This document shows positions 47,963 through 55,324 of a stretch of 64,000 bases of DNA, piece by piece. The position numbers and the translations under genes are program-made. Numbering within the stretch: position 1 is the first letter of the stretch; each line of letters begins with the position of its first letter. The stretch comes from Asanoa ishikariensis. GTDB lineage: Bacteria; Actinomycetota; Actinomycetes; Mycobacteriales; Micromonosporaceae. The notes beneath the pieces are model-generated. The model was not told the DNA's origin. It was given only the letters and a program-made list of their open reading frames with translations, and ran no database searches. Where the stretch lies: NCBI RefSeq assembly GCF_900107455.1, contig NZ_FNQB01000001.1, forward strand, positions 2,356,001 through 2,420,000, in the 5' to 3' direction.

Positions 47963-50500
47963 GTGAAACGGCCTCTGCTCCGCCTCGCCGTGACCGGTTT
48001 CCGGGCGCATGCCGTCCGGCTCGTGCTCACCGGTTTCGCCGTGATGGTCGGGGTGGGCTTCCTGGCCGGCACCCTGGTCTACGGCGACACCGCCCGGGCC
48101 GCGTTCTACGACGACCTGGCCCGCTCGGCCCGCAACGTGGACGTCGCGGTCGAGCCCGCGGCGCTGCTGGCCGAGCGCGACACGGTGGAGACCGTCGCCG
48201 CGGTCGACGGGGTGGCGGCCGTCGACGGCCGGATGGCGGCCTGGCTGAGCATGCTCGACCGCGACGGCCAGCTCATGATGGACCACGGGCACGTCGGCTA
48301 CGGCCTGTCCGTGCCCGACGTGCCCGCGCTGGCGGCCTACGACCTGCTCGCGGGTCGACTACCGGAGGGCCCTGGCGAGCTCGCGGTCGAGAAGAACACC
48401 GTGGCCCGGGCCGGCTTCACCGTCGGCGGCCCGGTGACCGTGCTCGACGCCGCGGGCGAGCCGCGCACGCTGACCCTGGTCGGGGTGCTCGACCTGGGCG
48501 TCAACCGGCTCTACGGCGGGTCCACCGTGGCCGCGCTCACCGACGCCGAGCTCACGGCGCTGACCGGCACGGAGCGGTTCGCCGAGGTGGTGGTCGCCGC
48601 CCGGCCCGGGGTGTCCGAGGCGGTGCTGCGCGACCGGGTCTCGGCCGCGCTGGGCCACGCGTACCCGGTGCTGACCGGGTCAGAGCTCCGCGCGAAGCTG
48701 GCCGTCGAGGCCGGCAAGTACGTCACCGGCTTCGTCGCCGTGCTGCTCGGCTTCGGCCTGGTCGCGCTGACAGTGTCGGCCTTCGTCATCTACAACACGT
48801 TCGCGATCCTGGCCGCCCAGCGCACCCGCGAGCTGGCCCTGCTCCGCGCGGTCGGTGCGTCCCGCCGCCAGGTCAGCGCCACCGTGCTGCTGGAGGCGCT
48901 GCTGCTCGGCATCGTCGCCTCGATCGGTGGCCTGCTGATGAGCGTGCTCATCGGGTACGGCCTGATCTGGGGCCGCGAGCTGGTCGCCACCGACATCCCG
49001 CTGCACACGCCTGTGGTGCGCTGGCCGACGTTCCTCGTCGCGGTCGGCTTCGGCACCTTCGTCGCGGTGGTCTCCGCCCTGGTGCCGGCGCTGTCCGCCG
49101 GCCGGGTCGCGCCGCTGGCCGCCCTGCGGGACGCGGCGCTGTCCGAGCCCCGGGCGGTGGCCGGCGGCCGGCGCACCGCGCGCGTCGTCGCGGCCACGCT
49201 GCTGGCCACGATCGCGCTGCTCGCGGTCGGCGCCGGCATCCCGCTCGGCTTCCCCGGCCTGCCGCTGGTGCTCGGCGGCGGGATGCTGCTGTTCGTCGCC
49301 GCGGTGGTCGCCGGCCCGCTGCTCGTGCCCCGGGCGGTCGCGCTGGTCGGCTGGCTGCCGGCCCGGCTGTTCGGCACGGTGCCGACGCTCGCGGTGGCCA
49401 ACACGCGGCGCAACCCGCGCCGCGCCGCCGCCACCACGCTCGCGCTGGTCATCGGGGTGGCGCTGATGTCGCTGTTCGCGGTGCTGCTGGCCACCGCGCG
49501 GGACCAGAGCGGCCGCGAGCTGACCGAGAACTTCCCGGTCGAGTTCACCCTCAACCGGGCGCGCACCGACGGCACGTTCGAGTCGATGCGGGCCGGCATG
49601 CCGGCGGGCCTGGCCTCGGCATTGCGGGGCCACCCGGAGTTCGCCACCGTCGCCGAGGTCCGCTCCGAGATGCCGCTGGTGGGGGAGCGCACCCGGGTCG
49701 CCGCGGTGCCGCCCTCCCAGCTTCGCGGCGCCATCCTGCCGGAGGTGACGGCGGGCTCGCTGAGCGACCTCGGGCCGGGCACGGTGGCGCTCGCGCGTGG
49801 CTACGCCGCCGAACGCGGGCTGTCCGTCGGCTCAGCGGTGCCGTTCGGCGCGCTCGGCACGCCGCGGGTGGTGGCGCTCTTCGACGACTCGCCGCTGGAC
49901 GGCTCGGCGCTCGTCTCCTACGGCGCGTTCACGTCCGCGTACGGCGAACGCCCGGCCGTGGAGCTCCTCGTCGACCTGGCGCCCGGGGTGTCCACGACGG
50001 ACGGCCGCCGGGTGCTCGACGCCGAGCTGCGCGCGTACCCGGTGGTCCAGGTGACCAGCCGCGCCGCCGAGGCCGACGAACTGGCCGCCTCCCTGGACGA
50101 GCTCCTCGGCATCTTCGCGGCGCTGTTGGGCATGTCGGTGCTGATCTCCCTGTTCGGCATCGGCAACACCCTGGCGCTGTCCGTCGTGGAACGCCGGCGC
50201 GAGTCGGCGACGATGCGCGCCCTGGGCCTGTCCCGCCGCCAGTTGCGCGGCATGCTGCTGCTCGAGGCGGCCCTGGTCGCGGTGGTCGGCGCGGTCGGCG
50301 GCGTCGCCCTTGGCGGGGGAGTGGGCTGGGTCGCGGCGGCCGCCCTGATCGACACCTACGGCCACGGCGTCCCGGTGCTCCCGCTCGGCCAGCTCACCCT
50401 GGTCGTCCTCGCGGCCGCCGGCGCCGCCCTGCTGGCGGCGGTCCTACCAGCCCGCCGCGCGGCCCGGCTCCCGGTGGTCGCGGCGCTGGCCGACGACTGA
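47963..50500 (+). CDS. FtsX/MacB-type ABC transporter permease
   Basis: 845 aa. Two FtsX-type modules, each with a hydrophobic N-terminal helix, a large extracytoplasmic MacB-like domain and three helices. The conserved permease motif is RTRELALLRAVGASRRQV near residue 290 and RRRESATMRALGLSRRQL near 755. Such proteins transmit ATP hydrolysis to periplasmic work (lipoprotein release, antibiotic efflux, wall hydrolase activation), but no ATP-binding subunit is encoded nearby. The GTG at 47963 has a degenerate CACACT box 7 bases upstream. The barstar gene starts 20 bp after its stop. Confidence 0.85.
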   Translation: MKRPLLRLAVTGFRAHAVRLVLTGFAVMVGVGFLAGTLVYGDTARAAFYDDLARSARNVDVAVEPAALLAERDTVETVAAVDGVAAVDGRMAAWLSMLDRDGQLMMDHGHVGYGLSVPDVPALAAYDLLAGRLPEGPGELAVEKNTVARAGFTVGGPVTVLDAAGEPRTLTLVGVLDLGVNRLYGGSTVAALTDAELTALTGTERFAEVVVAARPGVSEAVLRDRVSAALGHAYPVLTGSELRAKLAVEAGKYVTGFVAVLLGFGLVALTVSAFVIYNTFAILAAQRTRELALLRAVGASRRQVSATVLLEALLLGIVASIGGLLMSVLIGYGLIWGRELVATDIPLHTPVVRWPTFLVAVGFGTFVAVVSALVPALSAGRVAPLAALRDAALSEPRAVAGGRRTARVVAATLLATIALLAVGAGIPLGFPGLPLVLGGGMLLFVAAVVAGPLLVPRAVALVGWLPARLFGTVPTLAVANTRRNPRRAAATTLALVIGVALMSLFAVLLATARDQSGRELTENFPVEFTLNRARTDGTFESMRAGMPAGLASALRGHPEFATVAEVRSEMPLVGERTRVAAVPPSQLRGAILPEVTAGSLSDLGPGTVALARGYAAERGLSVGSAVPFGALGTPRVVALFDDSPLDGSALVSYGAFTSAYGERPAVELLVDLAPGVSTTDGRRVLDAELRAYPVVQVTSRAAEADELAASLDELLGIFAALLGMSVLISLFGIGNTLALSVVERRRESATMRALGLSRRQLRGMLLLEAALVAVVGAVGGVALGGGVGWVAAAALIDTYGHGVPVLPLGQLTLVVLAAAGAALLAAVLPARRAARLPVVAALADD

Positions 50501-50505
50501 GCGGC

Positions 50506-50511
50506 TAGCCT
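50506..50511 (+). promoter_or_regulatory. TAGCCT -10 box, leaderless start
   Basis: TAGCCT is 8 bases before the ATG at 50520 with no Shine-Dalgarno. Confidence 0.45.
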
Positions 50512-50519
50512 TCCTGATC

Positions 50520-51050
50520 ATGGCGGCCTTCGACGCAGACACGGACCTGAGCCAGGACCGCGCCTACCTGCTGATGAGAAACTCGCCGGCGACCCTGTTC
50601 TGGCGCCGGGAGCTCCTGGAAGACACGACGGCGTGGCTGACAGTGCACGGCTATCAGGTAACCGTCCTGGACGCGTCAGGATGGTGGACGGACGAGGACA
50701 TGCACCGCGCCGTCGCGGCCGCGCTGAGCTTTCCCGACTACTACGGCCGCAACCTCGACGCGTTGAACGACTGCATGCGCGACGTGGTGAGCCAGGACTA
50801 CGGGTGGGCGGCGGGCACTACCGGGCTCGCGATCGTCTTCACCGGTTACGACGCGTTCGCCACCCATCGTCCGCGCGAGGCGCACGTCGTGCTGGACATC
50901 CTGGCCGACCACTCGCGCGCCGCCGCGCTTCTCGGCCGCCGCCTGATGTGCCTGGTGCAGAGCGACGACCCGAAGATCACCTTCCCACCGGTCGGTGCGA
51001 CGGCGGCGCAGTGGAACGACGCCGAATGGGCCGACTCGCGACGTCGTTAA
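50520..51050 (+). CDS. barstar family protein (orphan)
   Basis: 176 aa. The barstar core is clear from about residue 35: LLEDTTAWLTVHGYQVTVLD, then FPDYYGRNLDALNDCMRD, the conserved loop and helix that plug the active site of barnase-type RNases. The N-terminal 30 residues and the C-terminal tail extend beyond the 90-aa barstar. No barnase-like RNase gene is found next to it, so it may be an orphan immunity protein against RNase toxins from other cells. Its stop overlaps that of the convergent csoR gene. Confidence 0.85.
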   Translation: MAAFDADTDLSQDRAYLLMRNSPATLFWRRELLEDTTAWLTVHGYQVTVLDASGWWTDEDMHRAVAAALSFPDYYGRNLDALNDCMRDVVSQDYGWAAGTTGLAIVFTGYDAFATHRPREAHVVLDILADHSRAAALLGRRLMCLVQSDDPKITFPPVGATAAQWNDAEWADSRRR

Positions 51051-51349
51051 CCGCGCTTCATCAGGCGGCCCACGGCGGCCATCATCTCGCCGGCCATCTC
51101 GTCGGCACGGCCCGCTTCGGCGCCCTCTTTCATGCAGTGGCGGGCGTGGCCGTCGAGGAGGCCGAGGGCGACCTTGTCGAGTGCGGCCTGGATCGCGGAG
51201 ATCTGGGTCAGCACGTCGATGCAGTAGCGGTCGTCGTCGACCATCCGCTCGATTCCGCGTACCTGTCCCTCGATCCGGCGCAGCCGGCCGGCCAGCTGGT
51301 CCTTGCTGGCGGTGTACCCGCGCGTCGGGGCTGTCATGTGGTCAACCAT
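51047..51349 (-). CDS. csoR: CsoR-family copper-sensing repressor
   Basis: 100 aa, all helical. The copper ligands of CsoR are visible: Cys in DDDRYCIDVLTQISA, then His and Cys in GHARHCMKEG, within the family-typical RLRRIEGQVRGIERM context. Copper(I) binding releases the protein from DNA. Two bases separate the stop of the upstream copper ATPase from its ATG, so it is the second gene of the operon. It probably represses the operon through the palindrome at 53383. Confidence 0.92.
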   Translation of the reverse strand: MVDHMTAPTRGYTASKDQLAGRLRRIEGQVRGIERMVDDDRYCIDVLTQISAIQAALDKVALGLLDGHARHCMKEGAEAGRADEMAGEMMAAVGRLMKRG

Positions 51350-51351
51350 AG

Positions 51352-53373
51352 CTACGAGCCCTCCGGGGTCAGGCGCACGCGGCGCAGCAGTTGCGCGTTG
51401 AGCGCCACGACGATCGTGGACGCGGACATCAGCACCGCGCCGACCGCGGGGCTCAACGTGAGGCCGGCCCAGGCCAGCACGCCGGCCGCCAACGGGATCG
51501 CGATGATGTTGTAGCCCGCCGCCCAGGAGAGATTCTGGATCATCTTGCGGTACGCCGCGCGGGACAGCCGGATGACGCCGCTGACGCCGCGTGGGTCGGA
51601 CGACGCCAGCACCACGCCGGCCGACTCGATCGCGACGTCGGTGCCGGCGCCGATCGCGATGCCGACGTCGGCGCGGGCCAGGGCCGGTGCGTCGTTGACG
51701 CCGTCGCCGACCATCGCCACCCGCAGGCCGCGCGCCTGGAGGTCGGCGACCGCGCGGTCCTTGTCGGCCGGCAGCACCTCGGCGAACACCTCGTCGATCC
51801 CGGGCCGGAAGCCCAGGTCCGCGGCCACCGCCTCGGCCACCGCGCGGGAGTCGCCGGTGATCATCGCGATCGTGCGTACGCCCTGTTCGCGTAGTTGCGC
51901 GATCGCCTCCCGAGCCTCGGGCCGCACCTCGTCCTCGAGCGCGAACGCGCCGAGCACCTCACCGGTCCCACCGCTCAGGCGCAACAGATGCAACACGGCC
52001 GCGCCGCGACCGGCCCAGCTCTCGGTGCGTGAGGCGAGTGTGGCGGGCACCGTGACGCCAAGCTCGCGCAGCAGTGCTGGTCCGCCTACGGCGTAGGCCG
52101 TGCCGTCGATCGTGGCCTGCACTCCGCGGCCGGTCAGCGACCGGAACTCGCTCGCCCCGGCCGGGCTGCCCGCCGCCCTCACGATCGCCTTGGCCAGCGG
52201 GTGCTCGCTGTCGGCCTCGACGCCGCCGCCCAGGCGCAGCACCTCCTGCTCGGTGACGCCGTCGACGGCCGCGACGCCGGTGACCTTGTGCGCGCCCTTG
52301 GTCAGGGTGCCGGTCTTGTCGAACAGCACGGCGTCCACCGTGCGCATCCGCTCCAGCGCGAGCCGGTCCTTGACCAGGATGCCCGCCCGCGCCGAGACGG
52401 CCGTGGACAGCGCGATGACCAGCGGGATGGCCAGCCCCAGCGCGTGCGGGCAGGCGATCACGAGCACCGTGATCGTGCGGACCACCGAGTCGTCCAGATT
52501 GCCCGCGGCCCACCACGCGAAGAAGGTGACCACCGCGACCGTGGCGGCGACGTAGAACAGCGCCGCGGCGAACCGGTCGGCCAGCACCTGGGCGCGGCCG
52601 CCGGAGGCCTGTGCCTGCGCGACGAGCCGCTGGATGCCCGCGAGCGCGGTGTCCGCGCCGACGGCGTCGATCCGCACACGGACCGCGGAGTCGGTGACCA
52701 CCGTGCCGGCGACCACCCGGTCGCCCGGCTCGCGCGGCACCGGCCGGGACTCGCCGGTGATCATCGACTCGTCGACCTCGGCCGTCCCCTCGGTGAGCCG
52801 CCCGTCGGCCGGCACCCGGCCGCCGGGACGCACCAGCACGACGTCGCCGAGCCGCAGCGCCGCCACGGGCACGGTCTCCACCGCGCCGCCCGTGACCCGC
52901 TCGGCGTCGTCGGGCAGCAGGGCGGCCAGCGCCGCGAGCGCGCCCTGCGCCTGGCCGATCGCCTTCATCTCCTGCCAGTGGCCGAGCAGCATGATGGTCA
53001 CCAGCGCGGCTAGCTCCCACCAGAAGTCAAGGTCGAACGCCCCGGCGGCAGTGGCCAGCGAGGCGCCGTAGGCCACGGTGATCGCCATCGCGATGAGCAG
53101 CATCATCCCCGGGGCGCGGTCGCGGACCTCACGGACCGCGCCGACCAGGAACGGCCAGCCGCCGTAGAGGAAGACGGCCGAGCCGAGCACCGGGCCGATC
53201 CAGTCGATGCCCGGGAAGTCCAGCGAGTAGCCGAACCAGTCCATCACCATCTCGCTGGTCACGACGATGGGCACGGTCAGTGCGAGGGAGAGCCAGAACT
53301 TGCGCCGGAACTGCTCCGGATCGTGCCCAGCGTGCTTGTCGTGGCCCCCGTGGTCAGCGTGGTCTCCTGGCAT
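51352..53373 (-). CDS. copB: copper-translocating P-type ATPase (CopB-like)
   Basis: 673 aa. A His-rich N-terminus (DHADHGGHDKHAGHD) replaces the CxxC metal-binding domains. The translocation motif is CPH (VIACPHALGLA near residue 308) instead of CPC, as in CopB-type pumps. Other signatures: TGESRP actuator loop, DKTGTLTKG with phospho-Asp near 352, HPLAKA (the HP motif), and VGDGVNDAPAL. It exports copper (probably Cu+ or Cu2+) or silver from the cytoplasm. It is regulated by the overlapping CsoR box. Confidence 0.93.
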   Translation of the reverse strand: MPGDHADHGGHDKHAGHDPEQFRRKFWLSLALTVPIVVTSEMVMDWFGYSLDFPGIDWIGPVLGSAVFLYGGWPFLVGAVREVRDRAPGMMLLIAMAITVAYGASLATAAGAFDLDFWWELAALVTIMLLGHWQEMKAIGQAQGALAALAALLPDDAERVTGGAVETVPVAALRLGDVVLVRPGGRVPADGRLTEGTAEVDESMITGESRPVPREPGDRVVAGTVVTDSAVRVRIDAVGADTALAGIQRLVAQAQASGGRAQVLADRFAAALFYVAATVAVVTFFAWWAAGNLDDSVVRTITVLVIACPHALGLAIPLVIALSTAVSARAGILVKDRLALERMRTVDAVLFDKTGTLTKGAHKVTGVAAVDGVTEQEVLRLGGGVEADSEHPLAKAIVRAAGSPAGASEFRSLTGRGVQATIDGTAYAVGGPALLRELGVTVPATLASRTESWAGRGAAVLHLLRLSGGTGEVLGAFALEDEVRPEAREAIAQLREQGVRTIAMITGDSRAVAEAVAADLGFRPGIDEVFAEVLPADKDRAVADLQARGLRVAMVGDGVNDAPALARADVGIAIGAGTDVAIESAGVVLASSDPRGVSGVIRLSRAAYRKMIQNLSWAAGYNIIAIPLAAGVLAWAGLTLSPAVGAVLMSASTIVVALNAQLLRRVRLTPEGS

Positions 53374-53379
53374 GCGTCC

Positions 53380-53385
53380 ACCATA
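53380..53385 (-). promoter_or_regulatory. TATGGT -10 box of the copB-csoR operon
   Basis: TATGGT on the minus strand, 6 bases before the ATG at 53373; it overlaps the CsoR palindrome. Confidence 0.55.
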
Positions 53386-53399
53386 CCCCCAGGGGGTAT
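53383..53399. promoter_or_regulatory. CsoR operator
   Basis: ATACCCCCAGGGGGTAT is a perfect palindrome around a central A, 10 bases upstream of the copB start. It matches the GC-rich TACCCCnnGGGGTA pattern typical of CsoR-family boxes and overlaps the -10 box, so binding would block transcription. Confidence 0.85.
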
Positions 53400-53430
53400 A
53401 TGTGCAAGCCGCTGTGCGACCCTGACGCGC

Positions 53431-53748
53431 ATGTCCAACGAGCCGGTCGTCATGCAGGTCTACTGCCGCGTCGAGGTGCTGGTCCGCGCTCCCGCCGCCG
53501 TGGCGGAACGGGCGGTCCGGGAGCTGACCGGGGCCGACATCGACTGGTCGGCGGAGCCGGACACCCTCGCCGAGGCCGTGGCCGAGCTCCGGACCGACCT
53601 GCCGCAGGCGCTGGGCAGCCTGCTCGATCCCCATCGGATGCTGTCGGACGTGTCCGGCGTGGAGTTCCGCGGCGGACACCTGTGGGTCGAGCCCGGCGCG
53701 CCGTCGCCACGGTTCCTACCGGGCTTCGTCGAACCCGATGAGCGATAG
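53431..53748 (+). CDS. hypothetical protein
   Basis: 105 aa, acidic, soluble. It reads like one small alpha/beta domain (VVMQVYCRVEVLVRAPAAVA, then WSAEPDTLAEAVAELRTDLP) with no recognised family. The ATG at 53431 is the most likely start, since the frame upstream overlaps the copper-operon promoter. Its promoter lies back-to-back with the copB promoter. Confidence 0.5.
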   Translation: MSNEPVVMQVYCRVEVLVRAPAAVAERAVRELTGADIDWSAEPDTLAEAVAELRTDLPQALGSLLDPHRMLSDVSGVEFRGGHLWVEPGAPSPRFLPGFVEPDER

Positions 53749-53751
53749 CCT
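53746..53751 (+). promoter_or_regulatory. TAGCCT -10 box, leaderless start
   Basis: TAGCCT is 7 bases before the ATG at 53759, supporting this start; it overlaps the stop of the upstream gene. Confidence 0.45.
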
Positions 53752-53758
53752 CGCGGGC

Positions 53759-54334
53759 ATGGAGCCGATGACCTTTCATGCGTTGGCCGACTGGGAGGCC
53801 TGGCTGGCCGACCACCACGGGACCGCCGGCGAGGCGTGGCTGGCGATCGCCAAGAAGGGCGCCGCGACGCCGACCATCTCCGCGGCCGAGGCCGGTGACG
53901 TGGCGATCTGTTTCGGGTGGATCGACAGCCAGCGCCGTGGTCTCGACGACTCCCATTTCCTCCAGCGCTACTCGCCCCGCCGGGCCGGGGCGCGTTGGTC
54001 ACAGGTCAATGTGGACCGTGCCGAGGCGCTGATCGCCGCCGGCCGGATGCGGCCCGCCGGGCTCGCCCAGATCGAGACGGCCAAGGGCGACGGGCGCTGG
54101 GCCGCCGCCTACCCGGCTCAGCGTGACGCGAAAACTCCCGAAGACCTCGAAGCGGCCCTCGCGGACAATCCCGCCGCGGCCGCGCGGTTCGCCACGCTCG
54201 ACAAGACCGGTCGCTACTCGGTGATTCTCAAGCTGACCAGCGCGCCCAGCGCCGCCGCCCGGGCCAAGCGGCTCGCGGCGTTGACCGACCTGCTGGCCAG
54301 TGGGGCGCCCATCCCGCCACCCCAAGTTGGTTGA
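53759..54334 (+). CDS. YdeI/OmpD-associated family protein
   Basis: 191 aa with the YdeI pattern: MTFHALADWEAWLADHHGTA, GEAWLAIAKKGA, ICFGWIDSQRRGLDDSHFLQ, RYSPRRAGARWSQVNVDRAE and C-terminal LTSAPSAAARAKRLAAL. The family has been linked to bacteriocin or antimicrobial-peptide protection in some genera, but the function here is untested. Leaderless start with a TAGCCT box. Confidence 0.85.
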   Translation: MEPMTFHALADWEAWLADHHGTAGEAWLAIAKKGAATPTISAAEAGDVAICFGWIDSQRRGLDDSHFLQRYSPRRAGARWSQVNVDRAEALIAAGRMRPAGLAQIETAKGDGRWAAAYPAQRDAKTPEDLEAALADNPAAAARFATLDKTGRYSVILKLTSAPSAAARAKRLAALTDLLASGAPIPPPQVG

Positions 54335-54403
54335 AGATTGAACCTCATCGACGCGACGTGCGTGCCTTCCTGAACGGACGTCACGTCGAGAGGAGACGCC
54401 ATC

Positions 54404-55324
54404 GTGCGCCACCGAATCGCGCTGGGACTGACCGCGGTGCTCGCCGCCACCCTGCTCGGACCGGCCGGCACCGCTTCCGCACACGACAGGAAACTCGAGA
54501 CCACCATCGCCCTGCCGAACGGCTTCCAGCCCGAGGGCATCGCGATCGGCAAGAACCCGTACGCGTACTTCGGGTCCCGGGCGACCGGGGCCATCTACCG
54601 GGCCAGCCTCGCCACCGGTCGGGGCGAGATCATCAACCCGGGTTTCGGCGCCGGATCGCTCGGGCTCAAGCTCGACCACCAGGGCCGGCTCTTCGTCAGC
54701 GGCGCCGCGAGCGGTGACGGCCGGGTCGTCGACGCCCGCACCGGCAAGACCTTGAAGATCTGGAACTTCACCGACGGCACCAGCTTCGTCAACGACGTGA
54801 TCCTCACGCGCGACGCCGCGTGGTTCACCGACTCGCAGCGACCCGTCCTCTACAAGGTCCCGTTCGGCCGCCACGGCAAGCTCGGCGACCGGTTCGAGAC
54901 CGTCCCGCTCACCGGCGACTTCGTGTTCACGCCGGGTGCCACCAACGCCAACGGCATCGCGCGTACGCCCGACGGCAGGAACCTGCTCGTCGTCCAGTCC
55001 AACACCGGACTGCTGTTCCGGGTCGACGAGGACGGGGTGGCCACCCAGGTCGACCTCGGCGGCGTGCCGATGACCAATGGGGACGGCCTGTGGCTCGAGG
55101 GGCGCCGCCTCTACGTGGTGCAGAACCGCCTCAACCAGATCGCCGTCGTCGACCTCGACCGGTCCGGCACGCGGGGCAGCGTGGTCGCTGCGATCACCAG
55201 CCCGGCGTTCGACGTGCCGACCACCATCGCCGCGTACGGGAAGCGGCTCTACCTGCCCAACGCCCGGTTCACGACACCACCGACGCCGGACACGACCTAC
55301 ACCGCGGTCGCCGTCAGTCGCTGA
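54404..55324 (+). CDS. secreted SMP-30/gluconolactonase-like beta-propeller protein
   Basis: 306 aa. A Sec signal peptide (RHRIALGLTAVLAATLLGPA, cleaved near ASA-H) is followed by a six-bladed propeller with FQPEGIAIGKNPYAYFGSRA, SFVNDVILTRDAAWFTDSQR, ANGIARTPDGRNLLVVQSNT and NGDGLWLEGRRLYVVQN. The placement of Asn and Asp matches SMP-30 type calcium-dependent lactonases, though these sequences are often annotated as unknown or misannotated as superoxide dismutase. The GTG at 54404 has GAGAGGAG upstream. The 3' end overlaps the HelD stop. Confidence 0.8.
   Translation: MRHRIALGLTAVLAATLLGPAGTASAHDRKLETTIALPNGFQPEGIAIGKNPYAYFGSRATGAIYRASLATGRGEIINPGFGAGSLGLKLDHQGRLFVSGAASGDGRVVDARTGKTLKIWNFTDGTSFVNDVILTRDAAWFTDSQRPVLYKVPFGRHGKLGDRFETVPLTGDFVFTPGATNANGIARTPDGRNLLVVQSNTGLLFRVDEDGVATQVDLGGVPMTNGDGLWLEGRRLYVVQNRLNQIAVVDLDRSGTRGSVVAAITSPAFDVPTTIAAYGKRLYLPNARFTTPPTPDTTYTAVAVSR

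Noticed and set aside
47557-50508. 983-aa plus-strand frame across the FtsX gene
   Set aside because: Low-complexity Arg/Gly-rich translation; the FtsX frame fits the family throughout.
50480-51360. barnase-type RNase partner for the barstar gene
   Set aside because: The flanking genes are an FtsX permease and CsoR; no RNase fold or signal peptide-bearing small toxin is present.
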